From contig JAISVR010000010.1 in NCBI GenBank assembly GCA_031271465.1, positions 59,707-123,706 of the forward strand: a stretch of DNA of 64,000 nucleotides, read 5' to 3'. Positions 36,015-45,386 of the stretch are shown in pieces; the stretch's first letter is position 1, and each line of letters begins with the position of its first letter. The notes beneath the pieces are model-generated. The model searched no databases. It was not told the DNA's origin and saw nothing but the letters and a program-made list of their open reading frames with translations. The stretch is from Prevotellaceae bacterium. GTDB lineage: Bacteria > Bacteroidota > Bacteroidia > Bacteroidales > Paludibacteraceae. The translations under genes and the position numbers were made by a program.

Positions 36015-38531
36015 ATGGAACACAAATACGCCATAAGCAATATGTCTTGCAAAGGATGTCGTACAAAAGTAGAACAAGCCCTGAACAACATAAAAGGAGT
36101 AGAAGCCACGGTTTCGCTCCATCCGCCGGTAGCCACCATTAAAATGGAAAAGCATATCCCGACGGAAAAATTGCAAAAAGCATTATCCAAAATAGGAAAC
36201 TATAGCATTTCCATGTCTCACGGCGAACACGCGGAACATCAAGAGCATACGGAGCATCACAAAAGTGCGCCACATACCCATCATCACACAAGCGCTTCCC
36301 CCCATGCAGCAGCAGGAAAATACTACTGCCCCATGTCCTGCGAAGGAGATAAAGTATATAACAAACCCGGCGACTGTCCCGTATGCGGCATGGACTTGAT
36401 AAAAGCCCCCGAAAGAACACGCGAAGTGCTCTACACCTGTCCCATGCACCCCGAAATAATCAGGGACGAACCCGGCATCTGCCCGATATGCGGTATGGAT
36501 TTAATTCCCATACAACCCATAGAAAATGATGATACCTATCGTAGATGGCTAAAAAAATTCATCATTGCAGCAGTCTTTACCCTGCCCGTACTCATACTCG
36601 CCATGGCAGAAATGATACCCGGCAATCCCATAGAACGCATCATACCCTCTAAAATTTCGGGCTGGATACAACTTGCCCTTTCGCTTCCGGTCGTATTCTA
36701 TGCCGCTTGGATGTTTTTTAAGCGCGCATGGACCTCCTTGCGCAGCATGAAGCTCAATATGTTTACCCTGATAGGAGTAGGCAGTGGCGCCGCATTTATC
36801 TTCAGCGTAGTGGCTTTACTATTTCCATCCCTATTCCCGCCGGAATTTAAGACACACTCCGGAGGCGTATATGTATACTTCGAAGCAGTAACCGTTATTT
36901 TAACACTGGCGCTACTCGGTCAATTATTAGAAGCAAAAGCCCACAGCCACACCAATGCCGCACTAAAAGAATTGCTAAAACTTACACCCACCCATGCAAC
37001 GCTCATCCGGGACGGAAAGGAAAAAACAATCCCCATCAGCCAAATCAAACACAGCGACCTATTGCGCGTAAAACCCGGCGAAAAAATCCCTGTGGACGGC
37101 GTCATACAAGAAGGAGAAACAAGCATAGACGAATCCATGATCACCGGCGAACCCATTCCCGTAGATAAAATCGCCGGCGAAAAAGTTACATCCGGCACCA
37201 TCAACGGAAACAAAACCTTCGTGATGCTTGCCGAAAAAGTAGGCTACGAAACACTGCTTGCGCAAATTATTGCCATGGTAGAAAGCGCCAGCCGTTCGCG
37301 CGCGCCCATTCAAAAACTTGCCGACCGAATTTCAAGCATCTTTGTACCGGTAGTCATTGCCATTGCCCTCATTACATTTGCAGTTTGGGCAATATGGGGC
37401 GGACAAACCGCTCTGGTATTCGCCTTCGGCAACGCCCTTGCCGTAATGATTATAGCCTGCCCCTGCGCCTTAGGACTCGCAACACCCATGTCCGTAATGG
37501 TAGGAATCGGTAAAGGCGCACAAAACGGAGTATTAATAAAAGACGCCGCCGCCTTAGAGCAATTCGATAAAGTAAATGTCCTGATAGTAGATAAAACAGG
37601 AACCCTTACCGAAGGAAAACCCTCCGTAGAATACATACACGCTTTCGAGGGTTTCAACGAAAAAGAAGTGCTAACGCTTGCCGCTTCCATAAATAACAAT
37701 AGCGAACATCCGCTGGCAGAAGCAGTAGTAAATCATGCCAAATCCAAACACATCAAGTTATCAAAAGCCAAAGACTTTGAAGCCATCACCGGAAAAGGAG
37801 TAGTCGGAATGATTGGCGCTACACATATCGCCCTGGGGAATAAAAAGTTGATGAAACAACAATCCGTCGCCATATCCGCCAAAGAAGAGCGATTAGTAAC
37901 AGAAGCCCAACACCAAGGCAAAACCATCTCTTACCTTGCAATCGACAAAAAAGCGGCAGGATTTATCGCCATTTCCGACGCCATCAAACCCACAAGCCGC
38001 GAAACCATCCGCCAATTGATAGAAATGGGTATAGAAGTAATTATGCTCACAGGCGATAATCCGCTTACGGCAAAAACAGTAGCAGAAGAATTAGGTTTAT
38101 CCGGTTACAAGGCAGACTACCTGCCCGCCGATAAACAAAAAGAAATAAAACACCTGCAATCGCAAGGCAAGATAGTAGCCATGGCGGGAGACGGAATCAA
38201 TGACGCGCCTGCCTTAGCACAAGCCAACATCGGCATTGCTATGGGAACAGGAACCGATGTTGCTATTGAGAGTGCAGACATAACGCTGCTCAAAGGCGAC
38301 CTTTCGGGAATTGTAAAAACAAAACACCTAAGCCACGGCGTCATGCGCAATATTCGACAAAACCTTTTCTTTGCATTTGTGTACAATGCCATCGGGATAC
38401 CCATTGCAGCCGGCGCGCTTTTCCCCGTATTCGGTTGGCTGCTTTCCCCTATGATTGCCGCAGCAGCTATGAGTTTAAGCTCCGTTTCGGTAATAGGCAA
38501 CGCGCTACGGTTAAAATGGTTAAAGTTGTAG
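36015..38531 (+). CDS. copA: Copper-translocating P1B-type ATPase
   Basis: 838 aa from the start MEHKYAISNM. An N-terminal HMA domain has the metal-binding SCKGC (residues 10-14). A His-rich linker (HGEHAEHQEHTEHH, then HTHHHTS) is followed by two small Cys-rich heavy-metal-binding domains (YYCPMSCEGD...CPVCGMDL and YTCPMHPEI...CPICGMDL). Then come eight-helix ATPase features: TGE actuator motif (MITGEP), CPCALG in the ion channel, DKTGTLTEG phosphorylation site, HP in NSEHPLAEA and GDGINDAPAL. CPC plus the domains point to Cu(I) or Ag(I) export. The gene is immediately followed by a 21-bp tandem array. Confidence 0.95.
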   Translation: MEHKYAISNMSCKGCRTKVEQALNNIKGVEATVSLHPPVATIKMEKHIPTEKLQKALSKIGNYSISMSHGEHAEHQEHTEHHKSAPHTHHHTSASPHAAAGKYYCPMSCEGDKVYNKPGDCPVCGMDLIKAPERTREVLYTCPMHPEIIRDEPGICPICGMDLIPIQPIENDDTYRRWLKKFIIAAVFTLPVLILAMAEMIPGNPIERIIPSKISGWIQLALSLPVVFYAAWMFFKRAWTSLRSMKLNMFTLIGVGSGAAFIFSVVALLFPSLFPPEFKTHSGGVYVYFEAVTVILTLALLGQLLEAKAHSHTNAALKELLKLTPTHATLIRDGKEKTIPISQIKHSDLLRVKPGEKIPVDGVIQEGETSIDESMITGEPIPVDKIAGEKVTSGTINGNKTFVMLAEKVGYETLLAQIIAMVESASRSRAPIQKLADRISSIFVPVVIAIALITFAVWAIWGGQTALVFAFGNALAVMIIACPCALGLATPMSVMVGIGKGAQNGVLIKDAAALEQFDKVNVLIVDKTGTLTEGKPSVEYIHAFEGFNEKEVLTLAASINNNSEHPLAEAVVNHAKSKHIKLSKAKDFEAITGKGVVGMIGATHIALGNKKLMKQQSVAISAKEERLVTEAQHQGKTISYLAIDKKAAGFIAISDAIKPTSRETIRQLIEMGIEVIMLTGDNPLTAKTVAEELGLSGYKADYLPADKQKEIKHLQSQGKIVAMAGDGINDAPALAQANIGIAMGTGTDVAIESADITLLKGDLSGIVKTKHLSHGVMRNIRQNLFFAFVYNAIGIPIAAGALFPVFGWLLSPMIAAAAMSLSSVSVIGNALRLKWLKL

Positions 38532-38551
38532 GTGAAAATCAACATCAATTC

Positions 38552-38866
38552 GTCGTGTTCCTTGCTCCGAACGCAAAGCTCCAAGGCAATAACACAAAAT
38601 TCCAAGCAAAAAGCTAAGACGCCCATGCTTTTTACGCCGACCGCCTCGCTTTTTACGAGAACATCCTCCTTATTTGCGGGAAATTCCATGTAAATAACGA
38701 GGATGCCCATGCTTTTAGCGAGGAAATCCTCGTTAATAACGAGAAAATCCTCACTAATAACGAGGAAATCCTCGCTAATAACGAGAAATTCCTCACTAAA
38801 AGCGAGGAATTCTTGGCTAAAAAGGAGGATATCCTCGCTTTTAGCTTGGAAATCCTCCCTTTTTAC
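38552..38866. repeat. Tandem array B, exact 21-bp period, about 15 units
   Basis: Units near the right end carry a GAGGAAATCCTC palindrome followed by GCTAATAAC; starts at 38657, 38678, 38699, 38720, 38741, 38762, 38783, 38804, 38825 and 38846 are exactly 21 bp apart. The period can be followed back, more degenerate, to 38552. A short + frame reads through as a 7-residue repeat (RKSSLIT type), but this is probably incidental. There is no gene between copA and the next. Confidence 0.92.
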
Positions 38867-38893
38867 ATCGCCGTCGGGGCTCGTAGCTTGGAT

Positions 38894-39355
38894 TTACTCC
38901 TGTTTTCGTTTCACATGCGGGAAACGAACCTTTAATTCCTCGTACACAGCCTTGGCACCGGTTACATTTTTCGAGGCTGCCTCCTTTACCGAGTTATAAA
39001 ACACCAATGCTGCCTGATATGCCTCGCTGCCGGCAACCATCGAGGTATCATCTATAGCTTGCTGCAATTGTTGTAGCGAGTTGTCGAGTACCAGCAGTTT
39101 GGTGGCATCGCTCATATCAATGCCGAAAGCTGCCGTATTCAGATAACCCGGACAGAGCGCAGGGTTTTGACCTGCCAACTCCAGGGCTTTGGATACGAAT
39201 GCCAACGATTTGTCGCCCATTTTGGACATATCGTGGCGTTGCTCGGAAGTAAGGTTAATAATGTAGGGAGCCAGCGCGGCGGCTACCTCGTCGATTTTCT
39301 TTTGCACCTCTGCCAGCACTTCGGCAGGAATGGCTTCACTGTGTTTGTTTTCCAT
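38894..39355 (-). CDS. Conserved-looking hypothetical helical protein
   Basis: 153 aa, no signal peptide or membrane segment, largely alpha-helical (VLAEVQKKIDEVAAALAPYI, LDNSLQQLQQAIDDTSM, AYQAALVFYNSVKEAASKN). The segment LTSEQRHDMSKMGDKSLAFVSKALELA resembles short hypothetical proteins I have seen in other Bacteroidetes, but I cannot name a family or function. It lies between the 21-bp array and the IS110 element; no operon partner. Confidence 0.65.
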   Translation of the reverse strand: MENKHSEAIPAEVLAEVQKKIDEVAAALAPYIINLTSEQRHDMSKMGDKSLAFVSKALELAGQNPALCPGYLNTAAFGIDMSDATKLLVLDNSLQQLQQAIDDTSMVAGSEAYQAALVFYNSVKEAASKNVTGAKAVYEELKVRFPHVKRKQE

Positions 39356-39394
39356 GGTTTAAAAATTTAAATTATTAATAATGGTCTGAACCGC

Positions 39395-39438
39395 GATTGT
39401 CAGGATTAAAGAATTATCAAGATAAAATCCTGACAATC
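39395..39438. repeat. Perfect 13-bp inverted repeat left of IS110
   Basis: GATTGTCAGGATT (39395-39407) and AATCCTGACAATC (39426-39438). A REP-like palindrome, possibly the insertion neighbourhood favoured by the IS110 element. Confidence 0.8.
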
Positions 39439-39495
39439 CTTTAATCCTGTAAATCTTAATTCTGACAAATGATTACTGTAGTTAGACCCCCATTT

Positions 39496-39518
39496 GGCGC
39501 AAGTTTGCAACTTGTGCC
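39496..39518 (+). other. Hairpin at the left end of the IS110 element
   Basis: GGCGCAAGT pairs with ACTTGTGCC (one G-U) around TTGCA, a 9-bp stem right inside the left end. Part of the end structure or of the RNA. Confidence 0.6.
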
Positions 39519-39680
39519 TCATATAAACCATTATATTACAATTCATTATTCATCCATTTTTCTTGATATAAGCACAAGTTACGCTACGCTAAACTTACCT
39601 TTAGATTTGGAGTTTGAAATTCTGTTACCGGTTTTAAAAGTTGATTTCTTACTTTTGTTGTAATAAAGAAGGAATTAACC

Positions 39681-39790
39681 GATACTTAAAAGTAAACTAT
39701 TAAACTTGCAAGGACAAAATCCTATTTGGCGAATTAGACTTTTAAGTATCAAAACTGCCATACCAAATAGAATTGTAGGCTCGAAGCCTA
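39681..39790 (+). ncRNA. Candidate IS110 bridge RNA region
   Basis: Perfect 13-bp stem GATACTTAAAAGT / ACTTTTAAGTATC (39681-39693 with 39738-39750), an overlapping 8-bp pairing CTATTTGG / CCAAATAG (39722-39729 with 39763-39770) and a hairpin TAGGC-TCGAA-GCCTA (39776-39790). The internal loop carries ATTTGGCG, which also occurs at the left end of the element, as expected for a donor-recognition loop. IS110 elements are known to encode a bridge RNA beside the transposase gene. Confidence 0.6.
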
Positions 39791-39852
39791 ATAAAGGTGT
39801 TAGTTTAAAGCAGTTTGTGGTTAATTCCAACTAAAACTTAAAACACAAAAGT

Positions 39853-40872
39853 ATGAAAAAGTTTTTATTTATCGGAATTGACTTTTCAAAAAGTAAGTTT
39901 GATGTGTCAGTGTTGGAAAGTATTGAGCAGAAAAATGTTGCACAGGCGACCTTTGAAAACACGCAAAAAGGTTACAAAGAATGCTTGAAATGGACGAGTA
40001 AACAATCGAAAATCAAACGCGAAGATTGGCGTTTTTGTGGCGAACACACAGGACTTTATTCTCGCGGACTGTCTGAGTTTCTTGGGAAAAAAGACCTGTT
40101 TATTTGGCTCGAAAATCCTTTGCAAATCAAGAGATGTTCAGGTGTTAAACGCACAAAGACAGACCGTTTCGATTCGCTTGTTATTGCACAATATGCTTGT
40201 CGTTACATTGACAAGGCAATTGCATACAAGCCGGCAGAAAAAGAAATTGATGCGTTGCATTTGCTCGTTGCCTATCGAAGTCGATTAGTCAAAACTAAAG
40301 TCGCACTCGAAGTTTCAGCCAACGAAATGCGCCGAGTAATCAAGCGCGATGCAACGGCAAGATTTATTTACGAGAGTTCAATGCGCGAGATAGAGCGCAT
40401 CAAAAAACAAATAAGTGACATTGAAAAGAAAATGCACAAAACGGTTATGACAAGCCGGCTAAAAGAAAACTATCTGTTAATCAACTCCATAAAGGGTGTT
40501 GGTATGCAAACGGCTGTGATGCTGATTATTCAAACGAATAATTTTGAAAACTTTGAAAATGCACGGCAATTGGCTTGTTATTGTGGTTGTGCACCGTTTC
40601 CAAACGAATCGGGAACCATCGACAAAGGCAATCATATTAGCCGGTTGGCAAATAAAGAATTGAAAGTTTTGCTCTCGCAATGTGCGCTCAGTGCAATGAT
40701 GCACAACGATGAAATAGCGGATTATGCCCGGCGTAAAATTGCTCAAGGAAAGCCAAGACGAGTGGTAATAAACAATGTTAGAAACAAACTGATACAAATA
40801 GTTTTTGCGATAGTGAAATCGAAAATCCCATATCGAGAAAACTATGTGAATCTGTTGGAAAAAGTCGCTTGA
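39853..40872 (+). CDS. IS110-family transposase (DEDD recombinase)
   Basis: 339 aa. The N-terminal RuvC-like DEDD domain begins FIGIDFSKSKFDVSVLE (first Asp), with the second acidic region in GEHTGLYSRGL and the DRFDS motif (KRTKTDRFDSLVIAQY). The C-terminal Transposase_20 domain has the helix-hairpin-helix INSIKGVGMQTAVMLI and the catalytic-Ser region CYCGCAPFPNESGTI. Full length with no frameshift, so possibly active. Recombination is guided by the bridge RNA in characterised members. Confidence 0.95.
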   Translation: MKKFLFIGIDFSKSKFDVSVLESIEQKNVAQATFENTQKGYKECLKWTSKQSKIKREDWRFCGEHTGLYSRGLSEFLGKKDLFIWLENPLQIKRCSGVKRTKTDRFDSLVIAQYACRYIDKAIAYKPAEKEIDALHLLVAYRSRLVKTKVALEVSANEMRRVIKRDATARFIYESSMREIERIKKQISDIEKKMHKTVMTSRLKENYLLINSIKGVGMQTAVMLIIQTNNFENFENARQLACYCGCAPFPNESGTIDKGNHISRLANKELKVLLSQCALSAMMHNDEIADYARRKIAQGKPRRVVINNVRNKLIQIVFAIVKSKIPYRENYVNLLEKVA

Positions 40873-41108
40873 AAGAAGAAAACGATGCTAAAAGAAATTT
40901 TCAGCATCGTGCCATAAATATTTAACTAAAATTTGTTGGTTTAATCATAGAATTCGCCAGTGGGGGGGAGGAAAATGAAATATTGATATTAGCTTCGTCG
41001 TCATTGCGGGTCAAGCCCGCAATTAGCAATCACGACTAACAGGAGTAATGACAGTTGGTTGTTTAATGTTGGCTTACGCCGATTTTCAATTCCGTTTTCA
41101 ATTTTCCG

Positions 41109-41181
41109 TGACCTCGGTGGGGCTCGAACCCACGACCCACTGATTAAGAGTCAGTTGCTCTACCAACTGAGCTACGAAGTC
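41109..41181 (-). tRNA. tRNA-Lys (anticodon CTT)
   Basis: Read on the minus strand: acceptor GACTTCG pairs with CGAGGTC (one G-U), D-arm GCTCAGTTGGTAGAGC, anticodon stem ACTGA/TCAGT with loop CTCTTAA giving CTT, and T-arm GTGGGTTCGAGCCCAC. CCA is not encoded. 73 nt. The tRNA lies 140 bp from the IS110 right end. Confidence 0.97.
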
Positions 41182-41372
41182 GGATAAGACGAATTTCAGA
41201 TTGAAAATTTTGACTCGTGAAATTAAAATCCGAAATTCGCTTTTGCGGCGGCAAAGGTAAAATAATTATCGAAAAAACAAGCGCACAAAAAACGAATTTT
41301 TATCCGGCATTATTTTCTTTCACCGTTTTTTCTTAGTTTTGCGCATCCATTTCTCAACAATATATTTAGAAA

Positions 41373-42683
41373 ATGAAGACACCCATCCCCCACAACATTG
41401 TTCGGTCGGTTATTGAAGATATTAATCTTCCGAACTTCGGCAAAGCCACTATCCGCGAAATTGTAACTATTACCAACAAAATAGAAAAGCTCACCGGCGA
41501 GCGGTATATCCGCATGGAGATGGGTGTACCCGGACTGGAAGCCTCAGCAGTCGGCGTGAAAGCCGAAATTGCAGCGTTGCAGGCGGGCGTGGCTTCAAAA
41601 TACCCGTCACTCGACGGACAGCACAATCTCAAGCAGGAAGCTTCGCGGTTTATCCGGGCATTTATCGATACCGATATTCCGGCAGCATGCTGCATACCCG
41701 TAGTAGGCTCTATGCAAGGCACCTACGCATCGTATCTCACCGCCCTGCAAAGCAATAGCAGCAAAGATACCGTGCTGTTTATCGACCCGGGATTCCCCGT
41801 GCAAAAACAGCAATTGGTGGTAATGGGTTATAAAATTGAAAGTTTCGATGCATTCGAATACAGGGGAGAACGATTAATTAAAAAAATCGAGTCGTTCCTC
41901 AAAAACGGAAATATTGCCGCTATAAGCTACTCAAACCCCAATAACCCTTCGTGGATTTGCCTGCAAGAAAGCGAATTGGAAGGCATCGGACGCTTAGCAA
42001 CAGAATACGACTGTATTGTGGTGGAAGACCTCGCTTATTTCGGCATGGATTTTCGCCGCGACCTCAGCCAGCCTTTTAAGGCGCCGTTTCAAGTAAGCGT
42101 TTCACAGTATACCGACAACTACATCATGCTTATATCCAGTTCAAAAGCGTTCAGCTACGCTGGTCAGCGAATAGGTATTGCGGCAATTTCCGAAGAACTG
42201 TATTATCGTTACTACGGCGATTTGGAAGCGCGCTATACGGTGGGCGAATTTGGCAATGTGTTTGTAAACCGGGTGCTGTATTCTCTTTCGGCAGGCACTT
42301 CGCATTCGGCGCAATATGCCTTGGCTGCCATGTTTAAAGCCGCTTCCGATGGAGACTTCAATTTCCTCGGCGAAGTGAGCGAATATGCCCGGAGAGCTGA
42401 AAAGGTGAAGGAAGTATTTTTGAAACATGGCTTTGAAATTGTGTATCTCGACGACCTGGGGCAACCTATCGGCGATGGTTTTTATTTTACCATTCGTTAT
42501 CCGGGAATGACGGGCGCAGCACTTATGGAAGAGTTGATGTATTACGGCATCAGCTCAATTTCGCTTGAAACCACCGGCAGTTTGCAGGAAGGTTTGCGCA
42601 TTTGTACTTCCTTTATCCAACACGACCAATACGACGACTTGGAGTATCGTTTGGCATGTTTTGCCGAGAATCACGGTAATTAA
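41373..42683 (+). CDS. PLP-dependent aminotransferase, class I/II
   Basis: 436 aa fold type I aminotransferase. The PLP-binding Lys is in ISSSKAFSYAGQRIG, with the substrate-binding Arg near the C-terminus in EGLRICTSF; SNPNNPSWICLQ and VVEDLAYFGMDF carry the conserved Asn and Asp. The substrate cannot be told from sequence. It is preceded by tRNA-Lys on the other strand and followed by clpC after 119 bp. It has no clear operon partner. Confidence 0.88.
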   Translation: MKTPIPHNIVRSVIEDINLPNFGKATIREIVTITNKIEKLTGERYIRMEMGVPGLEASAVGVKAEIAALQAGVASKYPSLDGQHNLKQEASRFIRAFIDTDIPAACCIPVVGSMQGTYASYLTALQSNSSKDTVLFIDPGFPVQKQQLVVMGYKIESFDAFEYRGERLIKKIESFLKNGNIAAISYSNPNNPSWICLQESELEGIGRLATEYDCIVVEDLAYFGMDFRRDLSQPFKAPFQVSVSQYTDNYIMLISSSKAFSYAGQRIGIAAISEELYYRYYGDLEARYTVGEFGNVFVNRVLYSLSAGTSHSAQYALAAMFKAASDGDFNFLGEVSEYARRAEKVKEVFLKHGFEIVYLDDLGQPIGDGFYFTIRYPGMTGAALMEELMYYGISSISLETTGSLQEGLRICTSFIQHDQYDDLEYRLACFAENHGN

Positions 42684-42694
42684 TTCAGCAACAA

Positions 42695-42709
42695 CTGTCA
42701 TTTTGACAG
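42695..42709. promoter_or_regulatory. Inverted repeat upstream of clpC
   Basis: CTGTCA-TTT-TGACAG, a perfect 6-bp inverted repeat 94 bp before the clpC start. Position and the stress-related gene suggest a heat-shock operator; the regulator is not known. Confidence 0.5.
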
Positions 42710-42802
42710 AAAAATAATTCGGGCACGATTATCGTTATCGTTTGAAGAAATTTGTCTGATAAAAACAAACTTAACGAAAACAACTTAACAACCAAATAAA
42801 CT

Positions 42803-45307
42803 ATGGAAACCAATTATTCACAACAAGTAAAAGAGATATTGCAGTTTAGCAAGGAAGAAGCAGAACGCTTGGGTAACAACTACATCGGTCCCGAGCACTT
42901 GTTGCTGGGTATCCTTCGCGAACAAAACAGCGTTGCCATTAACCTGCTAAACAATTTTAAGGTGGATTTGCTTCGAGTAAAACAAAAAATCGAATCACAA
43001 ATCCGCACAACAAACGATGTGAGCAATACCGAATTGCCCCTACTCAAATCGACCGAAAAAATAATGAAAATACTTTCGCTCGAAATGCGTGCGCTGGGCG
43101 ACAGCGAAGCCGGTCCCGAACACCTGCTCCTTGCTATCCTCAAAGATGGAACAAACTTTGCTTCCGAAGTGCTTGAAAGCGAACATGTAGATTATGTTCT
43201 ACTCCGCGATTTCCTTAAACAAGAGCGGCAGGTAGAAACCATAACTATGTTTAACGGCGGCGGAAATATCGACGATGACGAGGATAACGAAGCCCCTATA
43301 CAGAAAGGAAAATCACCTTCGAGCAAAACAAACAGCGATACTCCTGTACTCGATAATTTTGGAATCGACCTCAATAAAGCTGCCGAAGAAGGTCGTCTCG
43401 ACCCTGTAGTAGGACGCGAAACGGAAATAGAACGGCTGGCACAAATCCTGAGCCGAAGAAAAAAGAATAACCCCGTGCTGATAGGCGAACCCGGTGTGGG
43501 AAAATCGGCTATCGTCGAAGGGCTGGCGTTGCGCATTGTGCAGCGCAAAGTATCGCGTGTGCTGTTCGAAAAACGAGTAGTTTCGCTCGATGTAGCTTCC
43601 ATTGTAGCAGGTACAAAATACCGCGGACAGTTTGAAGAGCGCATGAAAGCTTTGCTTAACGAATTGAGCAAAAATCCGAATGTTATTCTTTTTATCGATG
43701 AAATTCACACCATTGTAGGTGCCGGAAGCGCAACAGGAACACTCGATGCGGCAAACATGCTTAAACCCGCACTGGCTCGCGGCGAAATTCAATGTATCGG
43801 CGCAACCACGCTCGACGAATACCGTCAAGGAATTGAAAAAGACGGCGCGCTTGAACGCCGTTTCCAAAAAGTAATTGTGGAGCCGACTACTGCCGAAGAC
43901 ACACTGCAAATTCTCAAAAATATCAAAGAACGCTACGAAGAACATCATAATGTAGAATATACCGAAAAAGCTATTGAAGCCTGTGTGAAGCTAACCGACC
44001 GTTATATTACCGACCGCTGGTTTCCCGACAAGGCTATCGATGCACTCGACGAAGCAGGTTCGCGGGCACACATTATGAATATTTCCGTACCCGAAGAAAT
44101 AGAACAGTGCGAAAAAATGCTCGAAGATGCTCGTCAAAACAAATTACTTGCAGTAAAAAATCAAAACTTTGAGCAAGCCGCTACCTATCGCGACTTGGAA
44201 AAAAATTACATTGCCAAGCTCGACGAAGAAAAACGCCGCTGGGAATCGAACCTCAAACAAAACCGCAAAATAGTAACAGAAGAAAATGTTGCCGAAGTAG
44301 TGGCTATGATGTCGGGCGTTCCGATACAGCGCATTGCGCAGGCAGAAGGAATTAAACTGCTGCAAATGAGCGAAGCACTGCAAAGCAAAGTTATCGGGCA
44401 ACACGAAGCGGTAGAAAAAATCGTGAAAGCCATTCAACGCAGCCGCGTAGGACTGAAAGACCCCAACAAACCGATAGGCTCTTTTATTTTCCTTGGTCCG
44501 ACAGGAGTTGGAAAAACACATTTGGCTAAATCGCTTGCCGAATTTATGTTCGACAGTCCCGACGCACTCATACGGGTAGATATGAGCGAATACATGGAGA
44601 AATTCTCTGTAACCCGCCTCATTGGTGCGCCTCCCGGATATGTAGGCTACGAAGAAGGCGGACAGCTCACCGAAAAAGTGCGCCGTAAGCCTTACTCCAT
44701 CGTATTGCTCGACGAAATTGAAAAAGCGCATCACGATGTGTTCAATCTGTTGTTGCAGGTGCTCGACGAAGGACACCTCACCGACGGGCTGGGGCGAAAA
44801 GTCGATTTTAAAAACACGATAATCATAATGACTTCCAATGTGGGTACCCGCCAACTCAAAGATTTTGGCAAAGGAGTAGGTTTTGCCTCGCCATCGGCAA
44901 GCAGCGAAATCGACTCGGAATATGCTCACGGAGTGTTGCAAAAGGCATTGAACAAAACCTTCTCGCCCGAGTTTTTGAACCGTGTGGACGAGGTTATCAT
45001 ATTCGATCAGCTCGATAAAAAAGCATTGTACCAAATTATCGACCTCGAACTAAAAGAATTGTTGAAACGCGTGGCAAATATCGGTTTCGAACTGACTATT
45101 ACCGACGCGGCAAAAGAATTCCTTGCCGAAAAAGGCTACGATGTACAGTTTGGTGCCCGTCCGCTCAAACGAGCTATTCAGCGGTATGTTGAAGACGAAC
45201 TGTCGGAGATTATACTTAAAAATACTGTAGTTGCAGGACAAACGGTGGTGCTCGACTACGATACCGAAAACAAAAAGATAACAACCAAAATTGTCGACAA
45301 CAACTAA
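42803..45307 (+). CDS. clpC: ATP-dependent Clp protease ATP-binding subunit ClpC
   Basis: 834 aa Hsp100 unfoldase that feeds substrates to ClpP. A Clp-N repeat domain (residues 1-145) is followed by a linker, AAA-1 with Walker A GEPGVGKS (228-235) and FIDEIHTIVGAG, a UVR-type middle region (EQAATYRDLEKNYIAKLDEEKRR), and AAA-2 with GPTGVGKT (565-572), VLLDEIEKAH and the C-terminal KAL/GARPLKRAIQRYVED. The short middle region with a UVR motif favours ClpC over ClpB. An inverted repeat at 42695 may control it. A 22-bp hairpin follows the stop codon. Confidence 0.95.
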   Translation: METNYSQQVKEILQFSKEEAERLGNNYIGPEHLLLGILREQNSVAINLLNNFKVDLLRVKQKIESQIRTTNDVSNTELPLLKSTEKIMKILSLEMRALGDSEAGPEHLLLAILKDGTNFASEVLESEHVDYVLLRDFLKQERQVETITMFNGGGNIDDDEDNEAPIQKGKSPSSKTNSDTPVLDNFGIDLNKAAEEGRLDPVVGRETEIERLAQILSRRKKNNPVLIGEPGVGKSAIVEGLALRIVQRKVSRVLFEKRVVSLDVASIVAGTKYRGQFEERMKALLNELSKNPNVILFIDEIHTIVGAGSATGTLDAANMLKPALARGEIQCIGATTLDEYRQGIEKDGALERRFQKVIVEPTTAEDTLQILKNIKERYEEHHNVEYTEKAIEACVKLTDRYITDRWFPDKAIDALDEAGSRAHIMNISVPEEIEQCEKMLEDARQNKLLAVKNQNFEQAATYRDLEKNYIAKLDEEKRRWESNLKQNRKIVTEENVAEVVAMMSGVPIQRIAQAEGIKLLQMSEALQSKVIGQHEAVEKIVKAIQRSRVGLKDPNKPIGSFIFLGPTGVGKTHLAKSLAEFMFDSPDALIRVDMSEYMEKFSVTRLIGAPPGYVGYEEGGQLTEKVRRKPYSIVLLDEIEKAHHDVFNLLLQVLDEGHLTDGLGRKVDFKNTIIIMTSNVGTRQLKDFGKGVGFASPSASSEIDSEYAHGVLQKALNKTFSPEFLNRVDEVIIFDQLDKKALYQIIDLELKELLKRVANIGFELTITDAAKEFLAEKGYDVQFGARPLKRAIQRYVEDELSEIILKNTVVAGQTVVLDYDTENKKITTKIVDNN

Positions 45308-45308
45308 G

Positions 45309-45362
45309 CTAATAGTGATGAGTTAATAGTGATAAATTTTACTATTAACTCATCGCTATTAG
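45309..45362. repeat. 22-bp near-perfect hairpin between clpC and the DUF554 gene
   Basis: 45309-45330 and 45341-45362 are complementary at 21 of 22 positions plus one G-U, with loop GATAAATTTT. There is no T-tract, so its function is unclear. Confidence 0.9.
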
Positions 45363-45386
45363 TTGTTAGCTCATTCTCATCACTAT

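Larger units (their letters stand above)
39484..40968 (+). mobile_element. IS110-family insertion sequence
   Basis: About 1.5 kb containing one transposase gene and a structured 5' non-coding region of about 370 bp. The ends are estimated from a short inverted similarity: ACCCCCATTTGGCG at the left (39486-39499) and CGCCAGTGGGGGG at the right (40955-40967). No target duplication is expected for IS110, so ends are uncertain by some bases. It sits between REP-like palindromes on both sides (39395-39438 and about 41005-41050). Confidence 0.75.

Noticed and set aside
38703..38999. Plus-strand ORF with seven-residue repeats (RKSSLIT)
   Set aside because: Produced by the 21-bp period, which is a multiple of three; it has no start signal and runs antisense into the gene at 38894-39355.
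39681..39790. Structured region before the IS110 transposase as a riboswitch
   Set aside because: Position within the element and similarity of a loop to the element end fit a bridge RNA better; no known riboswitch core was seen.
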